From Candidatus Olsenella stercoravium (GTDB lineage: Bacteria; Actinomycetota; Coriobacteriia; Coriobacteriales; Atopobiaceae), in contig DXBZ01000059.1 in the NCBI GenBank assembly GCA_019116265.1, positions 1-35,145 of the forward strand: a DNA stretch of 35,145 nt, written 5' to 3'. Shown here piece by piece: positions 8,091 to 17,221 of this stretch (position 1 is its first letter; the number at the start of each line of letters is the position of its first letter). Under the pieces are notes generated by a model that did no database searches, was not told the origin of the DNA, and was given only the letters and a program-made list of their open reading frames with translations. Made by a program: the position numbers and the translations under genes.

Positions 8091-8648
8091 ATGGCAGACA
8101 AGTACGTCCCGCGTCTCAAGGAGCAGTATTTCGCCACCGTGCGTGACGAGCTCCAGAAGCAGTTTGGCTACAAGAACGTCAACCAGATTCCCAAGATCGA
8201 GAAGATCGTGGTGAACATGGGCGTCGGCGAGGCCGCCACTGATGCCAAGGCCATCGACGGCGCCGTTGCCGACCTGCGCGCGATCACCGGCCAGCAGCCG
8301 CTGATCACCCACGCCCGCAAGTCCATCGCCACCTTCAAGCTCCGCGCTGGCATGCCGATCGGCGCCAAGGTCACCCTGCGCGGCGACCGCATGTGGGAGT
8401 TCTTCGATCGCCTGATTTCCATCGCCATCCCGCGCATCCGCGACTTCCGCGGCATCTCCCCGAAGAGCTTCGACGGCCGCGGCAACTTCTCCATGGGCGT
8501 CACCGAGCAGCTCATCTTCCCGGAGATCGACTTCGACAAGATCGACCACACCCGCGGCATGGACATCACCATCGTGACCACCGCTCAGACCGACGAGGAG
8601 GGCAAGGCGCTTCTGTCCGCCTTCCACTTCCCGTTCAAGGCTGAGTAG
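8091..8648 (+). CDS. rplE: Ribosomal protein L5
   Basis: This 185-residue protein is L5, which binds 5S rRNA and contacts the P-site t[12 protein letters not shown] at the start, [14 protein letters not shown], and [18 protein letters not shown] are conserved L5 segments. The in-frame GTG at 8085 is part of the AAGGAG ribosome site, so the ATG at 8091 is the start. It begins the second probable transcript of the cluster. Confidence 0.97.
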   Translation: MADKYVPRLKEQYFATVRDELQKQFGYKNVNQIPKIEKIVVNMGVGEAATDAKAIDGAVADLRAITGQQPLITHARKSIATFKLRAGMPIGAKVTLRGDRMWEFFDRLISIAIPRIRDFRGISPKSFDGRGNFSMGVTEQLIFPEIDFDKIDHTRGMDITIVTTAQTDEEGKALLSAFHFPFKAE

Positions 8649-8665
8649 GTCTAATACCAACAAGA

Positions 8666-8685
8666 CGCCCCGCGCGAGCGGGGCG
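8666..8685 (+). promoter_or_regulatory. Stable small hairpin between rplE and S14
   Basis: CGCCCCGC (8666-8673) and GCGGGGCG (8678-8685) form a perfect 8-bp GC stem closed by a GCGA loop, a GNRA tetraloop. No T tract follows. It may protect or punctuate the transcript. Confidence 0.5.
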
Positions 8686-8710
8686 CCGGGATTGCACTGA
8701 AGGAGGATTT

Positions 8711-8896
8711 GTGGCTAAGACATCGATGATCGTCAAGGCTCAGCGCGAGCCGAAGTTCTCGACGCGCAAGCAGAACCGTTGCCAGCGTTGTGGGCGTCCC
8801 CACTCCGTCTATCGCAAGTTCGGCCTCTGCCGCGTGTGCTTCCGCGAGCTTGCGAGCAAGGGCGAGCTTCCTGGCGTCCGCAAGGCGAGCTGGTAG
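8711..8896 (+). CDS. rpsZ: Ribosomal protein S14, type Z (zinc-binding)
   Basis: This 61-residue protein is the short zinc form of S14 in the 30S head. Two CxxC pairs are visible, CQRC and CRVC, separated by [11 protein letters not shown], as in other type Z proteins, and it ends [12 protein letters not shown]. The start is GTG at 8711 behind AGGAGG (8701-8706). The zinc-free long paralog is not in the window. Confidence 0.96.
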   Translation: MAKTSMIVKAQREPKFSTRKQNRCQRCGRPHSVYRKFGLCRVCFRELASKGELPGVRKASW

Positions 8897-8984
8897 GGCG
8901 CAGGGCTCTGGCGCCCAGGCGCGCGCGCCACGGGTGCGAGCGAACCGGGCACTCAGGTTCATCATTACCGAAGGAGAATGATCC

Positions 8985-9383
8985 ATGAAGATCACTGATC
9001 CCATTTCCGACATGCTGACGCGCATTCGCAACGCCAACGCAGCCAACAAGGCCGAGGTGTCCATGCCCTCGACCAAGGTGCTCGTCGAGGTTGCGCGCGT
9101 CATCTGCGAGGAGGGCTACATCGCGGGCTATGAGGTCGAGGACACGACCCCGCAGAAGACCCTCCACATCACCCTCAAGTACGGCGCCCGCCACGCCAAG
9201 GTGATTCGCGGCATCCGTCGCATCTCCAAGCCTGGCCTGCGCATCTACTCCACCGCGGACAAGCTTCCGCGCGTGCTCGGTGGTCTCGGCACCGCCGTCA
9301 TCTCCACCTCCAAGGGCATGATGTGTGACCGCGACGCCCGCAAGCAGGGCATCGGCGGCGAGGTCATCGCCTACGTCTGGTAA
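8985..9383 (+). CDS. rpsH: Ribosomal protein S8
   Basis: This 132-residue protein is S8, which binds the central domain of 16S rRNA. In Escherichia coli it also represses the spc operon. The [14 protein letters not shown] start and the [20 protein letters not shown] end are the family marks. AAGGAGA lies before the ATG. The 88-bp gap upstream contains GC-rich inverted sequence but no clear terminator. Confidence 0.97.
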   Translation: MKITDPISDMLTRIRNANAANKAEVSMPSTKVLVEVARVICEEGYIAGYEVEDTTPQKTLHITLKYGARHAKVIRGIRRISKPGLRIYSTADKLPRVLGGLGTAVISTSKGMMCDRDARKQGIGGEVIAYVW

Positions 9384-9411
9384 CTCTCGGCAGGAATGAA
9401 AGGAGACAGCC

Positions 9412-9948
9412 GTGTCTCGTATTGGTAAGCAGCCTGTCCAGGTTCCGGCCGGAGTCACTGTGACAGTCAACGGCACCACCGTCACCGTCAAGGGCGGCAA
9501 GGGTGAGCTCACCCGCACCTTCTCCGACCTCGTTGAGATCAAGGAGGAGGGCGAGGAGCTCCACGTCGTCCGCGTTGACGAGTCCACCGCCTCCAACGCC
9601 CAGCAGGGTCTCACCCGCACCCTCCTCCACAACATGGTCGTGGGCGTCTCCGAGGGCTTTGAGAAGAAGCTCGAGCTCACCGGCGTCGGCTACCGTGCCA
9701 CGCTCAAGGGTAAGGACCTCGACCTCTCCCTCGGCTACTCTCACCCGGTGGTCTATCCGGCCCCCGACAACATCACCTTTGAGGTGCCCGACAACACCCA
9801 CATCACCGTCAAGGGCATCTCCAAGGAGCAGGTCGGCCAGGTTGCCGCCGAGATTCGCATGAAGCGCCCGCCCGAGCCGTACAAGGGCAAGGGTATCCAC
9901 TACGAGGGCGAGCACATCCGCAGGAAGCTCGGCAAGGCCGCCAAGTAG
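9412..9948 (+). CDS. rplF: Ribosomal protein L6
   Basis: This 178-residue protein is L6, near the sarcin-ricin loop and the factor-binding site. It has two similar domains, starting MSRIGKQPVQVPAGV and ending with the conserved RRPPEPYKGKGI-like block (here MKRPPEPYKGKGIHYEGE). The start is GTG at 9412 behind AAAGGAGA. Length is standard. Confidence 0.97.
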   Translation: MSRIGKQPVQVPAGVTVTVNGTTVTVKGGKGELTRTFSDLVEIKEEGEELHVVRVDESTASNAQQGLTRTLLHNMVVGVSEGFEKKLELTGVGYRATLKGKDLDLSLGYSHPVVYPAPDNITFEVPDNTHITVKGISKEQVGQVAAEIRMKRPPEPYKGKGIHYEGEHIRRKLGKAAK

Positions 9949-9967
9949 CCTCGAGGCTTATAAAAGA

Positions 9968-9989
9968 CCATCACCCCGTCAGGTGATGG
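9968..9989 (+). promoter_or_regulatory. Perfect hairpin between rplF and rplR
   Basis: CCATCACC (9968-9975) and GGTGATGG (9982-9989) form a perfect 8-bp stem with a 6-nt loop, about 20 nt before the rplR start. No T tract follows. Confidence 0.5.
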
Positions 9990-10007
9990 CACGTCTAAGG
10001 AGAAGGA

Positions 10008-10376
10008 ATGAACAAGCAGCAGGCGAAGAAGGCCGGTCTCAAGCGCCGCGAGCGCCGCGTCCGCGCCAAGATCTTCGGCACCGCTGAGCGCCCGCGCCTC
10101 AGCGTGCACCGCACCAACGCAAACATCTACGCTCAGGTCATCGATGACGCCGACGGCAAGACCATCTGCTCTGCCTCGACCCTCGACCCCGAGTTCCGCG
10201 CCACGGGCAAGATCGGCTCCAACAAGGAGGCCGCTGAGTTCGTGGGTGAGCTCGTGGGCAAGCGCGCCGTCGAGAAGGGCGTCACCGAGGTCACCTTTGA
10301 CCGCGGTGGTCGCATCTATCACGGCCGTGTCAAGGCTCTGGCAGACGGTGCCCGCAACGCGGGCCTGAAGTTCTAG
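10008..10376 (+). CDS. rplR: Ribosomal protein L18
   Basis: This 122-residue protein is L18, which binds 5S rRNA together with L5. The basic N-terminus ([16 protein letters not shown]), [19 protein letters not shown], and the final [20 protein letters not shown] are typical, each written here in pieces of family length. AAGGAGAAGG precedes the ATG, and rpsE follows after 9 nt. Confidence 0.97.
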   Translation: MNKQQAKKAGLKRRERRVRAKIFGTAERPRLSVHRTNANIYAQVIDDADGKTICSASTLDPEFRATGKIGSNKEAAEFVGELVGKRAVEKGVTEVTFDRGGRIYHGRVKALADGARNAGLKF

Positions 10377-10385
10377 GAGGATTCA

Positions 10386-10907
10386 ATGGCACGAGATCGC
10401 AAGCGCCAGCAGGACACGGATCTTCAGGAGCGCGTCGTCTTCATCCACCGTGTCTCCAAGACCGTCAAGGGCGGCCGTCGCATGTCCCTCGTCGCCCTCG
10501 TGGCCGTCGGTGACGGCAAGGGCAACGTCGGCCTCGGCATGGGCAAGTCCGCCGAGGTGCCCCTGGCCATTTCCAAGGGCGTCGAGGACGCCAAGAAGAA
10601 CATGTTCCACGTGCCCGTCACCGAGGCTGGCACCATCCCGCACGCCGTCGAGGGCCACTACGGCGCCGGCCACGTGCTGATCAAGCCGGCTATCGAGGGT
10701 ACCGGCGTCATTGCCGGCGGCCCCGTCCGCCCGCTCTTCGAGCTCGCTGGCATCACCAACGTGCTCTCCAAGTCCCTCGGCACCAACAACGCCATGAACA
10801 TCATCAAGGCCGCCGCTGAGGGCCTCAAGGAGCTCTCCAGCCCCGCTCAGACCGCTGAGCGTCGCGGCATCACGGTCAGCGAGATGTTCGCCGGGAAGGA
10901 GAACTAA
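10386..10907 (+). CDS. rpsE: Ribosomal protein S5
   Basis: This 173-residue protein is S5, which shapes the mRNA entry site and affects decoding accuracy. The double-stranded-RNA-binding-like N-terminal domain has [18 protein letters not shown]. The C-terminal domain has [19 protein letters not shown] and LGTNNAMNI. The start ATG follows AGGAGG, and rpmD begins 2 nt after the stop. Confidence 0.97.
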   Translation: MARDRKRQQDTDLQERVVFIHRVSKTVKGGRRMSLVALVAVGDGKGNVGLGMGKSAEVPLAISKGVEDAKKNMFHVPVTEAGTIPHAVEGHYGAGHVLIKPAIEGTGVIAGGPVRPLFELAGITNVLSKSLGTNNAMNIIKAAAEGLKELSSPAQTAERRGITVSEMFAGKEN

Positions 10908-10909
10908 CG

Positions 10910-11095
10910 ATGGCTCAGTCCCTCAAGATCAAGCTCGTCCGCAGCGCCGTCGCCTCCGTCAAGAAGGACCAGACGGCCACCTGCCGCGCCCTCGGTCTCC
11001 GCAAGATCGGTGACGTCGTGGAGCAGCCGGACAACCCGAGCATCCGTGGAATGATCTTCAAGGTCAAGCACCTTGTTGTCGTGGAAGAGAACTAG
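10910..11095 (+). CDS. rpmD: Ribosomal protein L30
   Basis: This 61-residue protein is L30, a small peripheral 50S protein. [17 protein letters not shown], the [18 protein letters not shown] block and the final [13 protein letters not shown] match the family. It starts 2 nt after rpsE and ends 9 nt before rplO, as in most spc operons. Confidence 0.96.
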   Translation: MAQSLKIKLVRSAVASVKKDQTATCRALGLRKIGDVVEQPDNPSIRGMIFKVKHLVVVEEN

Positions 11096-11104
11096 GAGTC
11101 ACTC

Positions 11105-11554
11105 ATGCAGCTCAATGATCTGCGTCCCGCTGAGGGCTCGCGCAAGAACCGCAAGCGCATCGGCCGCGGCAACTCGTCCGGTCACGGCACGACCGCCGGC
11201 CGCGGCACCAAGGGCCAGCTCTCCCGCTCCGGCGGCGGCAAGGGCAAGGGCTTTGAGGGCGGCCAGCAGCCGCTCGCGATGCGCCTCCCCAAGCTCCCCG
11301 GCTTCAAGAACCACAACCGCGTGGAGTACGCCCCGGTGAACGTCGCCCGCCTCGACGCGCTGTTCGCCGACGGTGAGACCGTCGACGCCGATACCCTGGT
11401 TGCCAAGGGCGTCATCAAACACAACTATGTTCCTGTGAAGGTCCTCGGCGACGGCGAGCTCACCAAGAAGCTCACCGTCAAGGTGGACAAGGTCTCCGCC
11501 TCTGCCCAGGCCAAGATCGAGGCGGCCGGAGGAAAGGTCGAGCAGGCGTGCTAA
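11105..11554 (+). CDS. rplO: Ribosomal protein L15
   Basis: This 149-residue protein is L15, a late 50S assembly protein. It begins [20 protein letters not shown], followed by the Gly-rich, basic extended region rich in [19 protein letters not shown] sequence, then a globular C-terminal domain. Its last codons overlap the secY GTG start by 7 bp, so the two are translationally coupled. Confidence 0.97.
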   Translation: MQLNDLRPAEGSRKNRKRIGRGNSSGHGTTAGRGTKGQLSRSGGGKGKGFEGGQQPLAMRLPKLPGFKNHNRVEYAPVNVARLDALFADGETVDADTLVAKGVIKHNYVPVKVLGDGELTKKLTVKVDKVSASAQAKIEAAGGKVEQAC

Positions 11555-12825
11555 AGGGAATCGCCAACGCGTTTCGCGTCCCGGAGCTCAGGAACAAGCT
11601 GCTCCTCACGGCAGGCATTCTGCTGCTGTACCGTTTCGGCGCGTACCTGCCCGTTCCGGGTGCGCCGTTCCAGGACCTGCTCGGTGCCTACCAGAGCGGG
11701 CTCTCCGAGAGCGGTGCCATGGCAGTGCTCAACCTGTTCTCAGGCGGAGCGCTCTCCCGCATGTCGGTCTTCAGCCTCGGAATCATGCCCTACATCACGG
11801 CGCAGATCATCCTGCAGCTGCTCCAGGCCGTGATTCCGTCTCTAGGCGAGCTTGCCCGCGAGGGCGAGGCCGGTCAGCGTAGAATTACGCAGTACACGCG
11901 TTACCTCACGATCGGCCTCGCCCTGCTCAACGCCGTCGGCTACCTGTTCCTGTTCAGGAGCTACGGCGTGAGCCTCGCAGATGCCGGCGCGCCCGAGGTT
12001 CTTCTCGACATCATGATCGTCTTCACGATGGTTGTCGGCGCGATGCTCATCATGTGGCTCGGTGAGATCATCACCCAGCACGGCGTGGGCAACGGCATGT
12101 CGCTCATCATCTTTGCGAACATCATGTCGGGGCTGCCCACCTCGCTGATCTCCTCGGTCACCGACACGGGCAACGTGATCCTCACGGTCGTGACGCTGGT
12201 CGTCATCGTGGCGATCATCCCGATCATCGTCTTTGTGGAGCGCGGCCAGCGCCGCATCCCCATCCAGTACGCCAAGCGCGTCGTGGGACGTCGCATGATG
12301 GGCGGCCAGGCCACCTACCTGCCGATCAAGGTCAACACGGCGGGCGTCGTACCCATCATCTTTGCCTCGGCGATCCTGTACCTGCCGGCCCAGCTGGCGG
12401 TCTTCTTCCCGAGCGTCGATTGGGTTCAGGCCTTTGCCAACGCCCTCTCGTCCGGCTGGATCAACTGGGTCCTCTCGGTCGTGCTGATCGTCGCCTTTGC
12501 GTACTTCTACTCCTCGATGGTGTTCAATCCCACCGAGACGGCCGACCAGCTGCGCAAGCAGGGTGGCTTCATCCCCGGCGTCCGTCCGGGTGCCGCCACC
12601 GCGGCCTACATCAAGAGCACCATCGACCACGTGACGCTGCCCGGTGCGCTCTTCATGGCCGTGCTCGCTGTCGTGCCCACGATCATCTTCTGGTTCACGG
12701 GCAACTCGCTAATCCAGGCGTTTGGCGGCACGTCCGTCCTCATCATGGTCGGCGTTGCCATGGACACGCTCTCCTCCATCGAGAGCCAGCTCAAGATGCA
12801 CAACTACGACGGGTTCTTCAAGTAG
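11548..12825 (+). CDS. secY: Protein translocase subunit SecY
   Basis: This 425-residue integral membrane protein is SecY, the channel of the Sec translocon. About ten membrane segments are visible. The plug and TM2 region, [20 protein letters not shown], is at about residues 62-81. Cytoplasmic loop [13 protein letters not shown] lies at about 232-244 and contacts SecA or the ribosome. The GTG at 11548 overlaps the end of rplO by 7 bp. Its position between rplO and adk is the standard one. Confidence 0.97.
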   Translation: MLKGIANAFRVPELRNKLLLTAGILLLYRFGAYLPVPGAPFQDLLGAYQSGLSESGAMAVLNLFSGGALSRMSVFSLGIMPYITAQIILQLLQAVIPSLGELAREGEAGQRRITQYTRYLTIGLALLNAVGYLFLFRSYGVSLADAGAPEVLLDIMIVFTMVVGAMLIMWLGEIITQHGVGNGMSLIIFANIMSGLPTSLISSVTDTGNVILTVVTLVVIVAIIPIIVFVERGQRRIPIQYAKRVVGRRMMGGQATYLPIKVNTAGVVPIIFASAILYLPAQLAVFFPSVDWVQAFANALSSGWINWVLSVVLIVAFAYFYSSMVFNPTETADQLRKQGGFIPGVRPGAATAAYIKSTIDHVTLPGALFMAVLAVVPTIIFWFTGNSLIQAFGGTSVLIMVGVAMDTLSSIESQLKMHNYDGFFK

Positions 12826-12877
12826 GCCCGTCGTCAAAGGCAAGGTAAGGGTCAGGCTAGGAAAGGCGGTCCGCATC

Positions 12878-13504
12878 ATGAACATCGTTCTTCTCGGCGC
12901 CCCCGGCGCGGGCAAGGGAACTCAGGCACAGAAGCTCGTTGCCGAGTTCGGCCTGGCCCACATCTCCACCGGCGACCTGCTTCGCGCGGCCATCAAGGAG
13001 GGCTCCAAGCTCGGCAAGAAGGCCAAGGGTTACATGGATGAGGGCAAGCTCGTCCCCGACGACCTGGTCATCGACCTCGTCAAGGAGCGCCTCGAGGCCG
13101 ACGACGCCCAGAAGGGCTTCATCCTCGACGGCTTCCCGCGCAACACCGCCCAGGCGGTCACGCTCGACTCCGAGCTCGCGGCCATGGGTCGCACCCTCGA
13201 CGCGGCGCTGCTCGTGTCCGTTGAGCCCGCCGTCATCGTGGAGCGCCTGAGCTCCCGCCGCACCTGCCGCTCCTGCGGCTACACCGCGCCGGCCGGCGTC
13301 GACACCTGCCCGCGCTGCGGCGGCGAGATGTACCAGCGTGACGACGACAAGCCCGAGACGATCCAGCACCGTCTTGACGTCTACCAGTCCCAGACCGCCC
13401 CGCTGGTCGAGTACTACCGGGGCCACTCGATTCTCAAGGAGGTTGACGGAGACCGTCCCGTCGACGAGGTCTATGCCGACGTCAAGGTTCTTCTCGGTCT
13501 ATGA
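12878..13504 (+). CDS. adk: Adenylate kinase, zinc-LID type
   Basis: This 208-residue enzyme interconverts ATP + AMP and 2 ADP in the cytoplasm. The P-loop GAPGAGKGT is at residues 7-15. The AMP-binding segment has STGDLLR, and FILDGFPRN is at 81-89. The LID has four cysteines, C130, C133, C144 and C147, the zinc-binding form seen in Gram-positives. The start is the ATG at 12878; upstream frame runs through the end of secY. Its stop overlaps the map start (ATGA). Confidence 0.97.
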   Translation: MNIVLLGAPGAGKGTQAQKLVAEFGLAHISTGDLLRAAIKEGSKLGKKAKGYMDEGKLVPDDLVIDLVKERLEADDAQKGFILDGFPRNTAQAVTLDSELAAMGRTLDAALLVSVEPAVIVERLSSRRTCRSCGYTAPAGVDTCPRCGGEMYQRDDDKPETIQHRLDVYQSQTAPLVEYYRGHSILKEVDGDRPVDEVYADVKVLLGL

Positions 13505-14292
13505 TCAAGATCAAGACACCTGTTGAGATCGAGCAGATGAAGGCCGCCGGGGCTCTGTCCAAGGCGGCCCTTCGTCGTGCTGGAAGCCTGGTGAGGCCCG
13601 GCGCGACCACCATGGAGATCGACCAGGTGGTCGAGGGCTTCATCAGGCTTCACGGCGCCGTTCCCACCTTCAAGGGCTACGGCGGGTTCCCCGGCAGCGT
13701 CTGCTCCTCGGTCAACGAGCAGATCGTCCACGGCATCCCGTCCAGGAGCGTCATCCTGCAGGAGGGCGACATCGTCTCCATCGACACCGGCGCCACCTAC
13801 CAGGGCTGGGTCGGCGACAATGCCTGGACCTTCTACGTTGGCACGCCCTCCGAGGAGTGGCGTGCCCTCTGCGAGTGCACCCGTGACTGCCTCAAGGCGG
13901 CCATCGAGCAGGCCGTGCCCGGCAACCGCCTCGGCGACATCGGCGCCGCCGTGCAGGAGCTCGCCGAGGGCAACGGCTACGGCGTGGTCCGCGACTACGT
14001 GGGCCACGGCGTCGGCCGCGAGATGCACGAGGAGCCCGAGGTCCGCAACTACGGCAAGCGCGGTCGCGGCATCAAGCTCCAGGCGGGCATGGTGATCGCC
14101 ATCGAGCCCATGATTACGCTCGGCACCTACCGCTGCCACACGCTCGGCAACGGTTGGACCGTCGTGACCGATGACGGCCTGCCCGCCGCGCACTACGAGA
14201 ACACCGTGGCCATCACCGAGGACGGCCCGGTCATTCTCACGCAGGACGAGAAGGGCCCGTGGTGCCCGATGCAGGGCGGCGCAGACGAGTAA
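13501..14292 (+). CDS. map: Methionine aminopeptidase, type I
   Basis: This 263-residue enzyme removes the initiator methionine from new proteins. All five metal ligands are in place, D95, D106, H169, E202 and E233, and the substrate-binding H77-78 region is in the IVHGIPS loop. The pita-bread fold is complete, and the short tail with DEKGPWCP is beyond the catalytic core. The ATG overlaps the adk stop in an ATGA arrangement. Confidence 0.96.
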   Translation: MIKIKTPVEIEQMKAAGALSKAALRRAGSLVRPGATTMEIDQVVEGFIRLHGAVPTFKGYGGFPGSVCSSVNEQIVHGIPSRSVILQEGDIVSIDTGATYQGWVGDNAWTFYVGTPSEEWRALCECTRDCLKAAIEQAVPGNRLGDIGAAVQELAEGNGYGVVRDYVGHGVGREMHEEPEVRNYGKRGRGIKLQAGMVIAIEPMITLGTYRCHTLGNGWTVVTDDGLPAAHYENTVAITEDGPVILTQDEKGPWCPMQGGADE

Positions 14293-14334
14293 GCCGTCTC
14301 TTGTGTGCGTCTCATGCAGCGCGAGAAGCGCCGT

Positions 14335-14363
14335 GTGGAACGTCCGTGAATTTTAGGTATGAT
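14335..14363 (+). promoter_or_regulatory. Possible internal promoter before infA
   Basis: TATGAT at 14358-14363 is a good -10. The -35 region (GTGGAA, 14335-14340, 17-nt spacer) is poor. The 105-bp gap between map and infA, in an otherwise tight cluster, makes an internal promoter plausible. Confidence 0.4.
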
Positions 14364-14397
14364 AGTTGGTCGCTGTCGGAGTGGAGAGGTAGTCAAT

Positions 14398-14616
14398 TTG
14401 AGCAAGCAGGACGCAATCGAGCTGGAGGGCAAGGTCGTCGAGCCCCTGCCCAACGCCATGTTCAACGTTGAGCTCGAGAACGGAAAGACCATTCTCTGCA
14501 CCATCTCGGGCAAGATTCGGATGAACTACATCCGCATCCTCCCGGGCGACAAGGTCGTCGTGGAGATTTCCCCGTACGACCTCACGAGGGGACGCATCAC
14601 CTACCGCTACAAGTAG
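14398..14616 (+). CDS. infA: Translation initiation factor IF-1
   Basis: This protein of 72 residues, the family's usual length, occupies the ribosomal A site during initiation. It has an OB fold with [20 protein letters not shown], then [20 protein letters not shown] and [20 protein letters not shown]. The start is TTG at 14398 with GGAGAGG about 8 nt upstream; a frame beginning at 14359 starts inside the -10 element and adds 13 unrelated residues. Confidence 0.95.
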   Translation: MSKQDAIELEGKVVEPLPNAMFNVELENGKTILCTISGKIRMNYIRILPGDKVVVEISPYDLTRGRITYRYK

Positions 14617-14706
14617 GGGACGCGTCCGCTCTTCAGCTGTGGATATTCTCGCCAGCGGCTGGGCGTGTAGATAGGAACGCAAGCAGCACTACCGGAAGGA
14701 AGACGC

Positions 14707-14820
14707 ATGAAGGTACGTCCTTCGGTCAAGAAGATGTGCGACAAGTGCAAGGTCATTCGTCGCCATGGCAAGGTTTACGTCATCTGCGAGAACCCGCGCC
14801 ACAAGCAGCGTCAGGGCTAA
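14707..14820 (+). CDS. rpmJ: Ribosomal protein L36, zinc form
   Basis: This protein of 37 residues is L36, the smallest 50S protein. The sequence begins [15 protein letters not shown]. The zinc ligands C11, C14, C27 and H32 are all present, so it is the zinc-dependent (C+) form. A GGAAGGAAG ribosome site precedes the ATG. Its place between infA and rpsM is standard. Confidence 0.96.
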   Translation: MKVRPSVKKMCDKCKVIRRHGKVYVICENPRHKQRQG

Positions 14821-14835
14821 GGAAGGAGCTCCAAG

Positions 14836-15207
14836 TTGGCCCGTATTAACGGCGTCGACCTGCCGCGCGACAAGCGCGTTGAGGTCGGACTCACCTACAT
14901 CTTCGGCATCGGCCAGACCCGCGCCACCAAGATCTGCGCGGAGACCGGTGTCAACCCCGATACCCGCGTCAAGGACCTCACCGAGGACGAGGTCACCAAG
15001 ATTCGTGACTTCATTGACGCCAACTACACCACCGAGGGCGACCTTCGCCGCGAGGTGCGTCAGAACACCGCCCGTCTGATGGAGATCGGCTGCTACCGCG
15101 GTCTCCGTCACCGCAAGGGCCTTCCTGTCCACGGTCAGCGCACCCACACCAACGCTCGCACCCGCAAGGGCAAGAAGCGTCAGATCGGTGCCAAGAAGAG
15201 GGGCTAG
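14836..15207 (+). CDS. rpsM: Ribosomal protein S13
   Basis: This 123-residue protein is S13, at the top of the 30S head, where it contacts P-site tRNA and the 50S subunit. [20 protein letters not shown] and the C-terminal [20 protein letters not shown] are diagnostic. The tail is basic ([13 protein letters not shown]). The start is TTG at 14836 behind AAGGAG. Confidence 0.96.
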   Translation: MARINGVDLPRDKRVEVGLTYIFGIGQTRATKICAETGVNPDTRVKDLTEDEVTKIRDFIDANYTTEGDLRREVRQNTARLMEIGCYRGLRHRKGLPVHGQRTHTNARTRKGKKRQIGAKKRG

Positions 15208-15217
15208 GGAGTAGACA

Positions 15218-15619
15218 ATGCCGCAGAAGAAGAACCAGCGCACCACCCGCGTGCGCCGCTCCGAGCGCAAGAACATCGCTGTGGGCCAGGCCCACATCAA
15301 GAGCACGTTCAACAACACGATCGTCTCGATCACCGACCCGCAGGGCAACGTGATCTCCTGGCAGTCCGGTGGCACCGTCGGCTTCAAGGGCTCCCGCAAG
15401 TCCACGCCGTTTGCCGCCCAGCTCGCCGCTGAGGCCGCTGCCAAGGCGGCCATGGAGCACGGCCTGCACAAGGTCGCCGTGTTCGTCAAGGGCCCCGGCT
15501 CCGGCCGTGAGACCGCCATCCGCTCCCTGCAGGCCGCCGGCCTCGAGGTGTCGGGCATCCAGGACAAGACCCCCATCGCGCACAACGGTTGCCGTCTGAG
15601 CAAGCGTCGCCGCGTGTAG
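15218..15619 (+). CDS. rpsK: Ribosomal protein S11
   Basis: This 133-residue protein is S11, on the 30S platform near the mRNA exit. [20 protein letters not shown], the [17 protein letters not shown] segment and the terminal [15 protein letters not shown] are the family marks. Spacing to its neighbours is short, as expected in the alpha half of the cluster. Confidence 0.97.
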   Translation: MPQKKNQRTTRVRRSERKNIAVGQAHIKSTFNNTIVSITDPQGNVISWQSGGTVGFKGSRKSTPFAAQLAAEAAAKAAMEHGLHKVAVFVKGPGSGRETAIRSLQAAGLEVSGIQDKTPIAHNGCRLSKRRRV

Positions 15620-15634
15620 CTAGGAGGAATATCA

Positions 15635-16228
15635 ATGGCTATCGATAGGACCCCGGTCCTCAAGAGGTGCCGTCAGCTCGGCATCGACCCCGTTGTGATG
15701 GGTATCAACAAGACCTCCAACCGCGAGCCGCGTCGCCGTCGCCGCCAGGAGAGCGAGTACGGTATGCAGCTTCGCGAGAAGCAGAAGGCCAAGTTCATCT
15801 ACGGCGTTCTCGAGAAGCAGTTCCGTCACTACTACGTTCTCGCCATGAAGCGCGAGGGCATCACCGGTGACAACCTGATGAGCCTGCTCGAGTGCCGCCT
15901 GGACAACGTCGTCTTCCGTCTCGGCTTTGCCCGCACCCGCAAGGAGGCCCGTCAGACCGTCCGTCACGGCCACATCACCGTGAACGGCAAGCGCGTCGAC
16001 ATCCCCTCCTATCAGGTGAAGGCCGGCGACGTCGTCGCCGTCGCCGAGAAGGCCCGCGACCTTCTCCCCATCAAGGAGGCCCTCATCTCCTCCGAGCACA
16101 TGGCGGTTCCCGCCTGGCTCGAGGTGGACATCGAGAAGCTCAAGGGCACCGTCCTCCAGCTCCCCACGCGCGATCAGATCGACCTCGACATCGACGCGCA
16201 GCTGATCGTCGAGCTCTACTCCAAGTAG
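15635..16228 (+). CDS. rpsD: Ribosomal protein S4
   Basis: This 197-residue protein is S4, a primary 16S rRNA binder that also guards decoding accuracy. In enterobacteria it represses the alpha operon. The N-terminal region has only one cysteine, so it is the zinc-free (C-) form. The S4 RNA-binding domain has CRLDNVVFRLGFARTRKEAR and GHITVNGKRVDIPSY. TAGGAGGA precedes the ATG. Confidence 0.97.
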   Translation: MAIDRTPVLKRCRQLGIDPVVMGINKTSNREPRRRRRQESEYGMQLREKQKAKFIYGVLEKQFRHYYVLAMKREGITGDNLMSLLECRLDNVVFRLGFARTRKEARQTVRHGHITVNGKRVDIPSYQVKAGDVVAVAEKARDLLPIKEALISSEHMAVPAWLEVDIEKLKGTVLQLPTRDQIDLDIDAQLIVELYSK

Positions 16229-16252
16229 GCCCGACCAGATTTGGAGGTAGCA

Positions 16253-17194
16253 ATGTCCGAATTCATCCGACCCCAGGTGTCGGTCGAGGAGATCAACGAC
16301 AACCTCGCCCGCGTCAGCGCCGAGCCGCTCGAGCGCGGCTACGGTGACACGCTCGGCAACTCCCTGCGCCGCGTGCTCCTGTCGTCGCTCTCCGGCGCTG
16401 CCGTCGAGGCCATCCAGATCGATGGCATCCAGCACGAGTTCACCACCGTCGAGGGCGTCTACGAGGACGTCACCGACATCGTGCTCAACGTCAAGGGCCT
16501 GGTCTTCCGCTCCATGGGCACCGGCGACGAGGCCGAGGCCTCGATCTCCATCGACGGCCCCGCCACGGTGACCGGCGGCGACTTCGAGATCCCCGCCGAG
16601 TTTGAGCTCGTCAACCCCGAGCACGTCATCTGCACCCTCGGTGCGGGCGCCCACCTCACCATGCGCATGCGCATCGGCGTGGGCCGCGGCTACGTCTCCG
16701 GCGAGGACAACGAGCGTGAGAACGACCCGATCGGGATCATCCACGTCGACTCGCTCTACTCGCCCGTGCGCCGCTGCGCCAAGGCCGTCGAGGCCTGCCG
16801 CGTGGGCCGTCACACCGACTACGACCGTCTCGTGCTCGAGGTGGAGACCAACGGCTCCATCTCCCCGCGTGACGCCGTCGTCGAGGCTGCCAACATCATC
16901 AACCAGCACATGACCGCGTTCATGTGCCTGGCCGAGGAGGACGAGCCCGTCGAGGACGCCTCCATCTTCGCGACGGGGGCCGTCGAGGACAACGTCGAGC
17001 TCGACAAGCAGATCGAGGACCTGGACCTCTCCGTCCGCTCCTACAACTGCCTCAAGCGCGCCGGCATTCACTCCGTGCGCCAGCTCGTGGAGTTCTCCGA
17101 GAACGACCTTCTGAACATCAGAAACTTTGGCGTCAAGTCCATCGAGGAAGTCAAGGACAAGCTCGAGACCATGGGCCTGTCTCTCAAGGCCTAG
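16253..17194 (+). CDS. rpoA: RNA polymerase alpha subunit
   Basis: This 313-residue protein is the alpha subunit, the assembly scaffold of RNA polymerase. The N-terminal domain (about 1-230) has RGYGDTLGNSLRRVLLSS and the SLYSPVRRCAKAVEACRVG segment. The C-terminal domain, which contacts UP elements and activators, is complete: RAGIHSVRQLVEF and LLNIRNFGVKSIEEVKDKL. The TTG at 16241 is part of the ribosome site (GGAGG), so the ATG at 16253 was chosen. Confidence 0.97.
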   Translation: MSEFIRPQVSVEEINDNLARVSAEPLERGYGDTLGNSLRRVLLSSLSGAAVEAIQIDGIQHEFTTVEGVYEDVTDIVLNVKGLVFRSMGTGDEAEASISIDGPATVTGGDFEIPAEFELVNPEHVICTLGAGAHLTMRMRIGVGRGYVSGEDNERENDPIGIIHVDSLYSPVRRCAKAVEACRVGRHTDYDRLVLEVETNGSISPRDAVVEAANIINQHMTAFMCLAEEDEPVEDASIFATGAVEDNVELDKQIEDLDLSVRSYNCLKRAGIHSVRQLVEFSENDLLNIRNFGVKSIEEVKDKLETMGLSLKA

Positions 17195-17221
17195 GCGCGC
17201 CGGATTTAGGAGAAGCGACAA

